From Nocardioides currus (lineage in GTDB: Bacteria; Actinomycetota; Actinomycetes; Propionibacteriales; Nocardioidaceae): DNA of 64,000 nucleotides. The notes under the pieces are model-generated. The model was not told the DNA's origin and ran no database searches. It was given only the letters and a program-made list of their open reading frames with translations. Made by a program: the position numbers and the translations under genes. Shown here one piece after another: positions 1 to 9,513 of the stretch (the first letter of the stretch is position 1; every line of letters begins with the position of its first letter). The stretch spans positions 186,254-250,253 of the forward strand of contig NZ_PYXZ01000002.1 of assembly GCF_003057875.1 (NCBI RefSeq), read 5' to 3'.

Positions 1-1
1 C

Positions 2-239
2 GGCGCGGTCGTGGTCGTGTTCAGCGACGGCTGGGAACGCGGCGACGCGGCCCTGCTCGGCGAGCAGATGGCCCGGCTCCGGCGCATCGCGCACCGGGTC
101 GTGTGGGTCAACCCGCACCGCGGCAAGCCCGGCTACGAGCCGGTCCAGCAGGGGATCGCGATCGCCCTGCCACACTGCGACGACTTCGTGGCCGGCCACT
201 CCCTGGCCACCTTCGAGGAGCTGCTGGAGGTGGTCGGTC

Positions 240-247
<8 letters not shown>
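2..247 (+). CDS. CoxE-like VWA-domain protein, C-terminal fragment
   Basis: Only the last 81 residues are in the window; the gene begins off the left edge. The fragment starts in the last strand of a von Willebrand A fold (GAVVVVFSDGWERGD) and continues with WVNPHRGKPGYEP and LPHCDDFVAGHSLATFEELL, the usual ending of CoxE-family VWA proteins. These work with a MoxR-type ATPase (CoxD) to mature or insert the cofactor of CO-dehydrogenase-like molybdenum hydroxylases. The end overlaps the xdhC start by 8 bp, so the two are one operon. The family is clear, but which hydroxylase it serves cannot be told from here. Confidence 0.83.
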
Positions 248-1376
<1,129 letters not shown>

Positions 1377-1402
1377 TCCGACGTACCCCTCACTCGGGGG
1401 GT

Positions 1403-1452
1403 CCGTCCCCTCCGGACGGGCAGTTATCGCCGCGCGCCGAGCCACCTAGCGT
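1403..1452 (+). promoter_or_regulatory. Putative mftD promoter with upstream dyad
   Basis: The 103 bp gap before mftD holds an inverted repeat CCGTCC-N5-GGACGG (1403-1419) and a -10 like TAGCGT (1447-1452). TTATCG (1424-1429), 17 bp upstream of it, is a weak -35. A strong ribosome site, GGAGGAG, lies just before the ATG at 1480. The same -10 form recurs upstream of mftA (12259-12264) and, on the other strand, mdo (12128-12133). The dyad could be an operator; its regulator is unknown. Confidence 0.45.
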
Positions 1453-1479
1453 CGAGACGACGACCGGAGGAGTGAGGCA

Positions 1480-2658
1480 ATGGGCCAGTGGTTCGAGACA
1501 GTCAGTGAAGCGCAGCGGCGGGCGAAGAAGCGGCTGCCGTCGTCCGTCTACTCCGCGCTGCTCGCCGGCTCCGAGCGGGGCGTCTCCTACGACGACAACA
1601 CCCGCGCTTTCGGCGAGCTCGGCCTGGCGCCGCACGTCGCGGGCCTGTCGGCCAAGCGCGACCTCGCGACCAGCGTGCTGGGCCAGGAGATCTCGATGCC
1701 GGTGGTCATCTCGCCGACCGGCGTGCAGGCCGTCCACCCCGACGGCGAGGTCGCCGTCGCCCGTGCGGCCGCGGCGAGGGGTACGGCGATGGGCCTGAGC
1801 TCCTTCGCCAGCAAACCGCTCTCCGACGTGGTCGCGGCCAACCCGCAGACGTTCTTCCAGACCTACTGGATGGGCGACCGTGACTCGATGCTGCGCCGGA
1901 TGGACCGAGCCCGGGAGGCCGGTGCCGTCGGCCTGATCGCCACCCTCGACTGGTCGTTCTCGCACGGCCGCGACTGGGGCAGCCCGAAGATCCCGGAGAA
2001 GCTCGACGTGAAGGCGATGGCGCGGTTCGCCCCCGAGGTGCTGCGCCGGCCGCGCTGGCTCGCCGACTTCGCGCGCTCGGGCCGGCTCCCCGACCTGACC
2101 ACGCCCAACCTGGCCGAGCCCGGCAGCCAGGCGCCCACGTTCTTCGGGGCGTACGGCGAGTGGATGATGACGCCGCCGCCCACGTGGGAGGACGTCGCCT
2201 GGCTCCGCGAGGAGTGGGGTGGGCCGTTCATGCTCAAGGGCATCTGCCGCGTCGACGACGCGCACCGCGCCCGGGACGCGGGTGTCACCGCGATCTCGGT
2301 CTCCAACCACGGCGGCAACAACCTCGACAGCACGCCGGCGCCGATCCGCGTGCTCCCGTCGATCGCGTCCGCGGTCGGTGACGACGTCGAGGTGCTCCTC
2401 GACTCCGGCATCCGGCGCGGCAGCGACGTCGTGAAGGCCGTCGCCCTCGGTGCCCGGGCCGTGATGATCGGCCGCGCCTACCTCTGGGGACTCGCTGCCG
2501 GTGGCCAGCCAGGCGTGGAGAACGTCCTCGACATCCTGCGCGGCGGCATCGACTCGGCGCTGCTCGGGCTGGGCCACTCCTCGATCCACGACCTGACCCC
2601 GGACGACGTGGTCGTGCCGGACGGGTTCACCCGCACCCTGGGCGTGGCCCGGAGCTGA
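1480..2658 (+). CDS. mftD: Pre-mycofactocin synthase MftD (FMN-dependent, LldD-like)
   Basis: 392 residues of the FMN-dependent alpha-hydroxy-acid dehydrogenase (LldD) fold. In the mycofactocin pathway MftD oxidatively deaminates the MftE product AHDP to the redox-active alpha-keto lactam pre-mycofactocin. Visible TIM-barrel FMN motifs are VISPTGVQAVHPDGE (about 75-90), AISVSNHGGNNLD with the active-site His (about 270-283), and the phosphate site LLDSGIRRGSDVVKA followed by GARAVMIGRAYLWG. Assignment as MftD rather than lactate dehydrogenase rests on the linked mftABCEF and the SDR 8 bp downstream. Oddly it is not between mftC and mftE, where MftD usually sits, but about 9.6 kb upstream of mftA. 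The ATG follows a strong Shine-Dalgarno. Confidence 0.88.
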   Translation: MGQWFETVSEAQRRAKKRLPSSVYSALLAGSERGVSYDDNTRAFGELGLAPHVAGLSAKRDLATSVLGQEISMPVVISPTGVQAVHPDGEVAVARAAAARGTAMGLSSFASKPLSDVVAANPQTFFQTYWMGDRDSMLRRMDRAREAGAVGLIATLDWSFSHGRDWGSPKIPEKLDVKAMARFAPEVLRRPRWLADFARSGRLPDLTTPNLAEPGSQAPTFFGAYGEWMMTPPPTWEDVAWLREEWGGPFMLKGICRVDDAHRARDAGVTAISVSNHGGNNLDSTPAPIRVLPSIASAVGDDVEVLLDSGIRRGSDVVKAVALGARAVMIGRAYLWGLAAGGQPGVENVLDILRGGIDSALLGLGHSSIHDLTPDDVVVPDGFTRTLGVARS

Positions 2659-2665
2659 GCCGGTC

Positions 2666-3463
2666 GTGACCCAGCCCCGCGTCGCCCTCGTGACCGGTGC
2701 CGCTCGTGGCATCGGCGCTGCCACCGTGCGAGCGCTCGTGGCGGCGGGTTGTCGCGTGGTCGCCGTCGATGCCTGTCTCGGCGAGGACCACGGACTGGCC
2801 GGGGTCGAGCACCCCCTGGCCACCCGCGCCGACCTCGACGCGGTGGCGGACGGATCGGGCGACTCGGTCGTGCCCGTCGTCGCCGACGTGCGTGACCGCG
2901 AGGCGCTCGCCGAGGCGGCGGCGCTCGCGGTCGAGCGCTGGGGGCGGCTGGACGTCGCGGTCGCCGGCGCGGCCGTGATGGCGGGTGGCCGCCCGCTGTG
3001 GGAGACGACCGAGGCCGAGCTCGCCTCGGTCTGGTCCGTGGACACGCTCGGGGTGTGGAGCACGGCGGCGGTCGCCGTACCCCACATGCTGGCGGGCCCC
3101 GACCCGTCCGGGTGCCGGGTCGTGGCCGTCGCGTCGACGGCGGCGAGCCGCGGGCTGTTCCACCTCGCGGGCTACACGATGGCCAAGCACGCGGTCGTCG
3201 GGCTGGTGCGCGGGCTGGCCGCCGACCTGGTCGGGACGGGGGTGACCGCGGTGGCCGTGTCGCCCGGCGCCACCCGCACCCCGATGCTCGACGCGACCGC
3301 ACGGCTCTACGGGCTCGCGGACCCCTCCGAGCTCACGGCGCACCAGCTGTCGCGCCGGGTCCACGAGCCGGAGGAGGTGGCCGCGACGATCGCGCACTGC
3401 TGCTCGGTGGCCGGCGGGCTGCTCAACGGGTCGGTGGTCGAGGTGGGTGGCGGGTCGGGGTAG
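2666..3463 (+). CDS. Mycofactocin-coupled SDR family oxidoreductase
   Basis: 265-residue short-chain dehydrogenase. The Rossmann glycine motif TGAARGIGA is at 10-18, catalytic Ser157, and Tyr170-xxx-Lys174 (YTMAK). Between the second and third strands (about 38-66) is an insertion relative to classical SDRs; mycofactocin-coupled SDRs carry one that buries NAD(H) so it does not exchange, leaving mycofactocin to recycle it in place. The alcohol or carbonyl substrate is unknown. The GTG start is 8 bp after mftD, so the two are cotranscribed. An ordinary NAD-exchanging SDR is possible but less likely given the insertion and the neighbour. Confidence 0.82.
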   Translation: MTQPRVALVTGAARGIGAATVRALVAAGCRVVAVDACLGEDHGLAGVEHPLATRADLDAVADGSGDSVVPVVADVRDREALAEAAALAVERWGRLDVAVAGAAVMAGGRPLWETTEAELASVWSVDTLGVWSTAAVAVPHMLAGPDPSGCRVVAVASTAASRGLFHLAGYTMAKHAVVGLVRGLAADLVGTGVTAVAVSPGATRTPMLDATARLYGLADPSELTAHQLSRRVHEPEEVAATIAHCCSVAGGLLNGSVVEVGGGSG

Positions 3464-3477
3464 CGCAGGTGGTTGTC

Positions 3478-3495
3478 CCTCTCCGAACGGAGAGG
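3478..3495. promoter_or_regulatory. 18-bp inverted repeat upstream of the iron alcohol dehydrogenase
   Basis: Arms CCTCTCCG and CGGAGAGG are perfectly complementary around a central AA. It lies 15 bp after the SDR stop and about 100 bp before the dehydrogenase-madS-madR operon. A 2-nt loop and no T tract argue against a terminator, so an operator is more likely. TAGGGT (3540-3545) downstream is a possible -10. MadR is a natural candidate ligand, but that is inference. Confidence 0.4.
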
Positions 3496-3595
3496 TCCGC
3501 CCCCGCACACAGACCGGGTGCACGGACCCCGCCGACCCCTAGGGTGAGGATCGCTCGGGGGGTTACCGTGGGATGAAACCGGGTGAGGAGGTCCT

Positions 3596-4789
3596 GTGGC
3601 GTCAGCGCTCACGCCGTCGCGCCCGACCACCCCGGCCCCGCCTGCGCTGGCGAAGTTCCACGCGCCGGAGGTCGTCTTCGGCGCCGACTCCCTGGGCGAG
3701 GCGGGCTTCGCGGCCATCCGGCTCGGCGCCCGGCGTCCCTTCCTGGTGACCGATCCCGGCATCATCGAGGCGGGCTGGCTCTCGATGCTCCTCACGCTGC
3801 TCCAGGCCGAGGGACTCACGCCGGTGCTGTGGAGCGACGTCACGCCCAATCCCAAGGACCACGAGGTGCGCCGCGCCCACGAGCTCTACGTCGAGCGCGA
3901 GTGCGACGTGATCATCGCGCTCGGTGGCGGCTCGGTGATCGACGCGGCCAAGGGCGTCGCGATCCTCTCGGGCAACGGTGGCGACATCCGCGACTACGCC
4001 GGGGTGGACCAGGTGACCCGGCCGATCCCGCCGCTGCTGATGATCCCGACGACGTCGGGGACGGGCGCGGACGTGTCGCAGTTCTGCATCGTCACCGACA
4101 CCGACCGGCACGTGAAGCTCACCATCATGGGTCGCGCGCTGGTGCCCGAGGTGTCGATCACCGACCCGCGGCTGTTGACGACGATGCCCGAGGACCTCAA
4201 CGCCGCCACTGGCCTCGACGCCCTGACCCACGGCATCGAGGCATTCGTCTCGCTCGCCCACAACCCGCTCGCGGACACCCACGCGCTCAACGCGGTCGGG
4301 CTGGTGTGCCGCAACCTGCGCACGACGATCACCGAGCCCGAGGAGATGGCCGCGCGCGCGAAGATGGCGCAGGCCAGCCTGCAGGCGGGCCTGGCCTTCA
4401 CCAACGCGATCCTCGGTGCCACGCACGCCATGAGCCACCAGGTGGGTGGACTGCTCGACGCGCCGCACGGCGTCGTCAACGGCGTCCTGCTGCCCCACGT
4501 CATCCGCTACAACGCCCGCGCCAGCCCCGACCGGTTCGTCGACCTCGCACGCTCGGCGGGCCTCGCCGTCGACGGCATGCCGGGTGAGGAGGCGGCCGAG
4601 CTGCTGGCCGAGCACGTCCGCAGCCTCGCCGACGACGTCGGTGTCCCGCACGGCCTCGGCGCGCTCGGGGTGACCGAGGCCGACATCGACACGATGGCGC
4701 ACACGACGCTCGACGACGCCTGCCTGACCACCAACCCGCGCGAGGCGTCGGAGGGCGAGATCCGCCAGCTGTTCAAGGACGCCCTGTGA
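3596..4789 (+). CDS. Iron-containing (group III) alcohol dehydrogenase
   Basis: 397-residue Fe-ADH: N-terminal dinucleotide-binding domain with ALGGGSVIDAAKG (109-120) and PTTSGTGAD (151-159), then an all-helical metal-binding domain. Predicted metal ligands are Asp208 and His212 (GLDALTHGIEAF), His277 (GATHAMSH) and His291 (DAPHGVVNG). The family oxidises alcohols or diols with NAD. In Mycobacterium smegmatis the matching position, next to the MnoS/MadS kinase, holds a 1,3-propanediol-type dehydrogenase, so an alcohol/diol substrate is likely. A GTG start is chosen behind the GAGGAGG ribosome site. The stop overlaps the madS start (GTGA), coupling enzyme and sensor. Confidence 0.88.
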   Translation: MASALTPSRPTTPAPPALAKFHAPEVVFGADSLGEAGFAAIRLGARRPFLVTDPGIIEAGWLSMLLTLLQAEGLTPVLWSDVTPNPKDHEVRRAHELYVERECDVIIALGGGSVIDAAKGVAILSGNGGDIRDYAGVDQVTRPIPPLLMIPTTSGTGADVSQFCIVTDTDRHVKLTIMGRALVPEVSITDPRLLTTMPEDLNAATGLDALTHGIEAFVSLAHNPLADTHALNAVGLVCRNLRTTITEPEEMAARAKMAQASLQAGLAFTNAILGATHAMSHQVGGLLDAPHGVVNGVLLPHVIRYNARASPDRFVDLARSAGLAVDGMPGEEAAELLAEHVRSLADDVGVPHGLGALGVTEADIDTMAHTTLDDACLTTNPREASEGEIRQLFKDAL

Positions 4790-6204
4790 CGACGCGTCCG
4801 CAGCCACCCGCCCCGGACCTGGCCACCCTCACGGGGGTCAGGTCCGGCAAGGGCTCCTACTACCGCGCCTACGTCCGTTCCGACGAGCGCATGCAACGCG
4901 CCGTACGCGCGATGGACTCGATCTCGCGTGCCCTGGTGCGCACGCTCGAGGGGCCACGCGGCCTGCTCGAGGAGGTCGTGCGTGCGGCCCGGGCCCACCT
5001 CGACGCGGAGTGGACCCTGCTGGCGCTCTCCGACGGGCACCTGCGCAACGCCCGCCCTCGGTTCCTGGTGCTCGGGCCGGCCGACGGCCCCCATGCCCAG
5101 CCGACCGCCGACGACTCCGGGCTGCCGCCGATGGTGCGCCGCGAGCTCGGTGCCGTCCGCGCCGGGCACGCGGTCCGCAGCAACGACGACGGTCGCTGGG
5201 TGCGGGTCCCGATGACGCTGGAGGGCCGACCCATCGGCTGCCTGGTCGGCCTCCACCGTCTCGAGGTCGACCCCGAGCCGGGCGACCTGTCCGTGCTGCG
5301 CATCCTCGCCAACCAGGCGGCCGTCTCGCTCCACACCTCCGAGCAGTACCAGGCGAGCATGGCGCTGCACCGTCGGGCGCAGCTGCTGTACGACGAGGCG
5401 CGGGCGCACGAGCGCGACCTGGAGGTCCGCACGGCCGAGCTGCGGCGCGTCGAGGACCGGCTGGTGCTGGCGCACCAGCGCGAGGTCATCGACACCGAGC
5501 GCCAGCGGATCGCCCGCGAGCTGCACGACTCGGTCGCGCAGTACGTCCTGTCCGCGGGCATGGCCGTCGAGGTGGCACGCGGCGAGGCCGAGGGCCTCGG
5601 GGAGCCGGGCGCCGCGATCTCCCTGCGGCTGGGGACGGCGAAGGAGCTCTCCCAGCAAGCCGTCGACCAGCTCCGCCGCGCGATCTACGCGCTCCACCGC
5701 ACCCCGAGCGACACCGTCGTCGAGCTCCCCGAGCTGTTGCGGGAGGTGGCCGCCCACCACCGGCCCCAGCTGGTCGTGCAGGTCAGGGTCGAGGGAACGG
5801 CGGTCGCGTTTCCCGCCGAGGCCGGCCACGAGGTCGCGCGCGCCGTCGGCGAGGCGCTGTTCAACGTCGCCGTGCACGCCCGCGCCGAGCGAGCGGTGGT
5901 GCGGCTGCGTTACCGCCCCGACATGGTCATGGTCTCTGTCGCGGACGACGGGCAGGGTGACCCCACGGAGCTGAGCCGGCTCCTGCGCCTGGAGCGAGGC
6001 CGGTCCGGCGACGGGTCGCACCGCGGCCTGGCCAACATCGAGAGTCGGCTGGTCGAGCTCGGTGGGTCCGTCGCGTTCCGCCGGGCCCGCATCGGGGGCG
6101 TGCGGGTGGAGATGCGCGTCCCGCTGCCGCTGCGACGGCCCGACCGGCCCGGACTCATCGACCAGCTGGTCGGCACCACCGATCGACCCCAGGAGGATGC
6201 ATGA
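4786..6204 (+). CDS. madS: MadS/MnoS-like GAF-domain sensor histidine kinase
   Basis: 472 residues with no predicted membrane segment, so probably cytosolic. An N-terminal GAF-like domain (about 55-185) is followed by a coiled linker (about 190-235), then a HisKA_3 dimerisation domain with ERQRIARELHDS (phospho-acceptor His247) and a C-terminal HATPase (about 340-455; SVADDGQGD, HRGLANIESR). This is a NarL-type kinase, matching the LuxR-type regulator that follows with an ATGA overlap. The M. smegmatis counterpart, MnoS (MSMEG_6238), beside methanol/propanediol dehydrogenase genes, controls growth on short alcohols and diols. The same locus order here supports the name; the ligand is not known from sequence. 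Confidence 0.85.
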   Translation: MTTRPQPPAPDLATLTGVRSGKGSYYRAYVRSDERMQRAVRAMDSISRALVRTLEGPRGLLEEVVRAARAHLDAEWTLLALSDGHLRNARPRFLVLGPADGPHAQPTADDSGLPPMVRRELGAVRAGHAVRSNDDGRWVRVPMTLEGRPIGCLVGLHRLEVDPEPGDLSVLRILANQAAVSLHTSEQYQASMALHRRAQLLYDEARAHERDLEVRTAELRRVEDRLVLAHQREVIDTERQRIARELHDSVAQYVLSAGMAVEVARGEAEGLGEPGAAISLRLGTAKELSQQAVDQLRRAIYALHRTPSDTVVELPELLREVAAHHRPQLVVQVRVEGTAVAFPAEAGHEVARAVGEALFNVAVHARAERAVVRLRYRPDMVMVSVADDGQGDPTELSRLLRLERGRSGDGSHRGLANIESRLVELGGSVAFRRARIGGVRVEMRVPLPLRRPDRPGLIDQLVGTTDRPQEDA

Positions 6205-6878
6205 CGACGCTCACCCCGCAGCAGCAGGGATCCGACGTGACGACGGTGCGGATCATGCTCGTCGACGACCACGCGATCGTCCGCCAGGGCCTGCGCTCGA
6301 TCCTCGAGCGCGAGCGCGACCTGGTCGTGGTGGCCGAGGCATCCACCCCGGACGAGGCGCTGACGGTGATCGGTCGGTCCGGGCCCCACATCGTGCTGCT
6401 CGACCTCAAGCTGTCCACGGCCTCCGACAGCGAGGGGCTCGACCTGTGCGCCGAGCTCTCCGCCCGCCACCCCGACGTCGGGGTGCTGGTGCTCACGACC
6501 TTCCTCGACGAGCAGCTCGTGCTCAAGGCCATCCGGGCCGGCGCTCGTGGCTATGTCCTCAAGGACGTCGACACCTCCGGGCTGGTCCGCGCGATCCGCG
6601 ATGTCAGCCGGGGCGAGAGTGCCTTCGACGCGCGCTCGGCGGCCGCGATGGTGCGCGGCCTGAATGCCCCCGACCCGGAGGAGTCGCAGCAGCTCACGAG
6701 CCGGGAGCGCGAGGTGCTGCGCCTGCTCGCGCGGGGGCTGTCCAACCGTGACATCGGCGAGAAGCTCTACATCTCCGAGACCACCGCGAAGTTCCACGTC
6801 GGCAACATCCTGCGCAAGCTCGGTGTCTCCCGCCGGGCCGAGGCCGTCTACGAGGCCACCAAGCTCGGGTTGATCTGA
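6201..6878 (+). CDS. madR: MadR/MnoR-like NarL-family response regulator
   Basis: 225 residues: receiver domain with the acidic pair Asp22-Asp23 and phospho-acceptor Asp68 (IVLLDLKL), then a LuxR-type helix-turn-helix (about 155-215; LTSREREVLRLLARG, ISETTAKFHVGNIL). The ATG overlaps the madS stop and is preceded by AGGAGG (6191-6196). Likely targets are the alcohol dehydrogenase operon itself and mdo, by analogy with MnoR control of propanediol/methanol dehydrogenase in mycobacteria. Candidate sites are the dyads at 1403, 3478 and 12122-12208. It is the last plus-strand gene here and faces mftM. Confidence 0.87.
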   Translation: MTTLTPQQQGSDVTTVRIMLVDDHAIVRQGLRSILERERDLVVVAEASTPDEALTVIGRSGPHIVLLDLKLSTASDSEGLDLCAELSARHPDVGVLVLTTFLDEQLVLKAIRAGARGYVLKDVDTSGLVRAIRDVSRGESAFDARSAAAMVRGLNAPDPEESQQLTSREREVLRLLARGLSNRDIGEKLYISETTAKFHVGNILRKLGVSRRAEAVYEATKLGLI

Positions 6879-6897
6879 CCTCGCCGTACGCCCTCGT

Positions 6898-6956
6898 CCG
6901 GCGGTGGTAGACCCACATTCCGAGGCTTGGGAGTGTGGCTCACTCACCGCTGCCGT
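6898..6956. repeat. 59-bp hairpin-forming repeat, copy 1
   Basis: First of two 59-bp direct copies (starts 83 bp apart, 53 of 59 positions identical) between convergent madR and mftM. The core CCACATTC ... GAGTGTGG forms an 8-bp stem with one G-U pair around a 10-nt loop. Outer GGTG/CACC bases extend it to an imperfect palindrome of nearly 50 nt. It may act as a two-way terminator or be a REP-like element. Confidence 0.7.
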
Positions 6957-6980
6957 GCCGACTTCGAGCGGCGCGCCGGC

Positions 6981-7039
6981 CCGGCGGTGGCAGACCCACA
7001 TTCGGCGGCCCGGGAATGTGGCTCACTCACCGCTGCCGT
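6981..7039. repeat. 59-bp hairpin-forming repeat, copy 2
   Basis: Second copy; the stem CCACATTC (6996-7003) / GAATGTGG (7014-7021) is perfect. Most differences from copy 1 lie in the loop. A stem position that is a G-U pair in copy 1 is an A-U pair here, so pairing is kept. It ends 21 bp from the mftM stop. Confidence 0.7.
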
Positions 7040-7060
7040 CGTGGCCTCATGACTCGCCGG

Positions 7061-7966
7061 TCACGACGTCTCGATCACCAGCCACCCGCCGTGGTGCTCG
7101 CTCACCTCGAACGGCAGGCCGGTGCGTTCTCCCCATCCCGTGAGGTCGTCGAGGCTGATGGTGCGCACGTGGCCCCACGTCTCGTCGGCCTCCTCCTCGA
7201 GGGGTACGGCGACCACGACCCGGCGCGCGGCGAGCCGGAGCGCCTCGGCCAGCACGCGGTCGCCGTGGTCGGCGTCGAGGTGCTCCAGCAGGTGGATGGC
7301 CAGCACCGTGTCGGCGCAGCGGCTCGCAGCGGGGAAGTGGCCGGCGTCGGCGGGCAGCGTCGACAGGGAGACGCCGAGCCGGGGCGCCACCTCGGCCAAC
7401 AGGCGGGTGGTCCCGGAGGAGAGGTCGCTGGCCGTCGTACGTCGCCCGGAGGCCGCGATGCGCAGGGACAGGAACCCGAAGCAGCACCCGAGCTCGAGCA
7501 CCGAGCCGGGCGCGAGCAGGCTCTCGGCGCGAGCGTAGACGGGGGCGTAGCCGGCGATGGTCCCGTGCCCGCCCGCGGTCGTCTCGTCGACGCACGACTC
7601 GATGCGGGCCAGCGTGTTGCGGTAGAAGAGCTCCCAGCTGTCGAGGGCGTCGACGCCCGAGGTGAGCACCGTGCCCGTGAAGATCCGCTCGAACAGTTCG
7701 GGTCCGCGCAGCCAGCCCGCCGCGAAGAGCTCGTCGGCCAGCAGCCCGGCCAGGTCGTCGTCGACCTTCTCCGGCGGGACGCGGTGGCGCACGTGCAGCC
7801 GGTCGCCGTCGCTGTGGACGTCGAAGTGCTCGGTGCGGACCATGTGCAGCGCGCGCCGCGGCGGCACCGTCCCCTGCGCGCGGACCTCGACCAGCTCGTC
7901 GGTGTAGGCGCCGTCGAGGCTCGGGCGGAGCGGGTCGATCGGCGTCGTCGTCGCCGCCTCGCTCAT
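7061..7966 (-). CDS. mftM: MftM-like mycofactocin oligosaccharide methyltransferase
   Basis: 301-residue class I SAM-dependent methyltransferase. After about 150 residues comes the SAM loop VLELGCCFGFLSLRIA, then ASDLSSGTTRLLAE, LAIHLLEHLD and VVVAVPLEEEADETWGH. MftM methylates a glucose of the oligoglucose chain that MftF adds to mycofactocin. The M. smegmatis gene MSMEG_6237 lies between the MnoS and MnoR genes, and this gene adjoins madR here, which supports the call. The ATG at 7966 overlaps the upstream VWA stop (ATGA), so it is translated with the VWA/MoxR genes. The fold is certain; substrate assignment rests on synteny and family resemblance. Confidence 0.78.
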   Translation of the reverse strand: MSEAATTTPIDPLRPSLDGAYTDELVEVRAQGTVPPRRALHMVRTEHFDVHSDGDRLHVRHRVPPEKVDDDLAGLLADELFAAGWLRGPELFERIFTGTVLTSGVDALDSWELFYRNTLARIESCVDETTAGGHGTIAGYAPVYARAESLLAPGSVLELGCCFGFLSLRIAASGRRTTASDLSSGTTRLLAEVAPRLGVSLSTLPADAGHFPAASRCADTVLAIHLLEHLDADHGDRVLAEALRLAARRVVVAVPLEEEADETWGHVRTISLDDLTGWGERTGLPFEVSEHHGGWLVIETS

Positions 7967-9504
7967 CGCCCGGCCGCCGTCATCGACTCGGACACCAGGT
8001 CGAGCCCGCTGAGGTTGCGCACCACCTGGACGCGGTCGCAGAACTCGGCGTACTGCGGCAGGTCGCACGCACCCAGCGCCCACGAGTAGCGCGGCTCCGG
8101 GGTGAGCCAGATGGTCGCGCGCGCCCGGCGGGTGATCTCCTCGAAGGCGGCCAGGCCGGGGTCGTTGCTGTTGCCGCGACCGTCACCGAGGACGAGCACG
8201 GTGACACGGCGCGTGATCGCGGAGCCGAACTCCTCGAGGAACGTCTCGAACGCGTGGCCGTAGTGGGAGTCGGCGTCGACGTCGAGCACGCCGCCGGCGG
8301 GCAGCCCCGACATGACCAGCGACAGCGCCTCCTCGGTGCGGTGTTCGGCGAACAGGTCGGTGACCTCGACGAGGTCCTTGACGAAGGCGAAGGTGCGCAC
8401 CGAGCTGGCGATCGACTGCAGGCTGTGGACGAGGTGGAGGGTGAAGCGAGCGGTCGAGCGCACCGACATCGACACGTCGCACAGCACCAGGAGTCGCGAC
8501 CGGTCCTCGACCTTGCTGACCGTGATCGGCCGGAACGGCACCCCGTCGTACCTCATGTTGGCGCGAGCGGTCCGGGCGCCGTCGACCGTGCCCCGCGCGG
8601 CCGCCTTCCGGCGGGGGCGGGGCGCGCCGTGCAGGCTGCGGAGCAGGCGCCGCAGCACCTCCTCGAGGTGCGCGCGCTCGGCCTCGTCGATCGTCTCGGC
8701 CTGCGCGGCCCTCACCTCACGGGTCTCGATGTCCCGCTCCATCGCCATCAGCCGCTCGAGGTGCTCGCGCAGCCGGTCGGGGAGTGTGGCGAGGAACGGG
8801 GCCAGCGCCTGGCGCAGCGCCGCCAGGGAGGCCATCGCGTCGGGATCGGCGAGCGACTCGTCGTCGAGGACGGTGTCCTCCAGCCACGACAGCAGGGCCA
8901 TCTCCTCGGCCACCGTGAGCTCGGCGTCGAGCTGCATCCCGGCGGCCTTCGCCAGCTCCCCGGGGGCGCCCGGGTTGTGCATGCGGCTGGTGCTGATCTG
9001 GACGCGGGCCGCCTCGCCGGCGCTGCCCTCGGTGTCGTTGGACAGCACGATCTCGTCGGTGAGGGCGGCCATGTCGATCTTGTTGGCCTCCTGGTGCAGG
9101 TTGTACTGCTGCGCCATGTCCTCGGGCTTGAAGAACTCCTTGATGTCGTCGGGCTTGCCGTGGGAGTGGCCGTCCTCGGGCACGTCGCCGGGCTCGTCGG
9201 ACAGGGTGAACGACTCGAGCTGCCCCTCGTCGGACAGGTCGTCGTGGGCGTGCGAGTGGCCGTGCTCGTCGTCCTCCTCGATCACGGCCCGCAGCCCGAA
9301 GAAGCGGTCGTAGACGCGGTCGAAGGTCTCCAGGTCGCGACGGTCCTTGACCAGGCTGACGGCGAGCGCCGACTTGAGCACTGCCCGGTCCTCGAGCACG
9401 CTCGGCTGGGCGACGGCGTGCATCGCGTCCACGGCCTCGGCGGTGCTCACCCGGACGCCGTACAGCCGCAGCAGGCGGATGAACCGGTGGACGGCCCCCT
9501 CCAT
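7963..9504 (-). CDS. VWA-domain protein with His clusters, partner of the MoxR ATPase
   Basis: 513 residues. The C-terminal VWA domain (about 335-505) carries the metal-dependent adhesion motif DVSMS (Asp343, Ser345, Ser347) and the strand VTVLVLGDGRGNSND. The N-terminal half is mostly helical. Two short His-rich patches stand out: His81/83/85/87 (HGHSHAHDD) and His113/115 (DGHSHG). With the MoxR ATPase upstream it forms a MoxR-VWA pair, a class that remodels or loads metal into partner enzymes. Its place between mftM and mdo suggests it serves methanol dehydrogenase; M. smegmatis has a similar pair beside its mdo. The client and metal are inferred. Confidence 0.82.
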   Translation of the reverse strand: MEGAVHRFIRLLRLYGVRVSTAEAVDAMHAVAQPSVLEDRAVLKSALAVSLVKDRRDLETFDRVYDRFFGLRAVIEEDDEHGHSHAHDDLSDEGQLESFTLSDEPGDVPEDGHSHGKPDDIKEFFKPEDMAQQYNLHQEANKIDMAALTDEIVLSNDTEGSAGEAARVQISTSRMHNPGAPGELAKAAGMQLDAELTVAEEMALLSWLEDTVLDDESLADPDAMASLAALRQALAPFLATLPDRLREHLERLMAMERDIETREVRAAQAETIDEAERAHLEEVLRRLLRSLHGAPRPRRKAAARGTVDGARTARANMRYDGVPFRPITVSKVEDRSRLLVLCDVSMSVRSTARFTLHLVHSLQSIASSVRTFAFVKDLVEVTDLFAEHRTEEALSLVMSGLPAGGVLDVDADSHYGHAFETFLEEFGSAITRRVTVLVLGDGRGNSNDPGLAAFEEITRRARATIWLTPEPRYSWALGACDLPQYAEFCDRVQVVRNLSGLDLVSESMTAAGR

Positions 9505-9513
9505 GGCCGGTCC

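Noticed and set aside
1480..2658. L-lactate dehydrogenase (lldD)
   Set aside because: Sequence alone would allow it, but linkage to mftABCEF and a mycofactocin-type SDR makes MftD much more likely.
3478..3495. Intrinsic terminator after the SDR gene
   Set aside because: Only a 2-nt loop and no T run; the perfect dyad shape fits an operator better.
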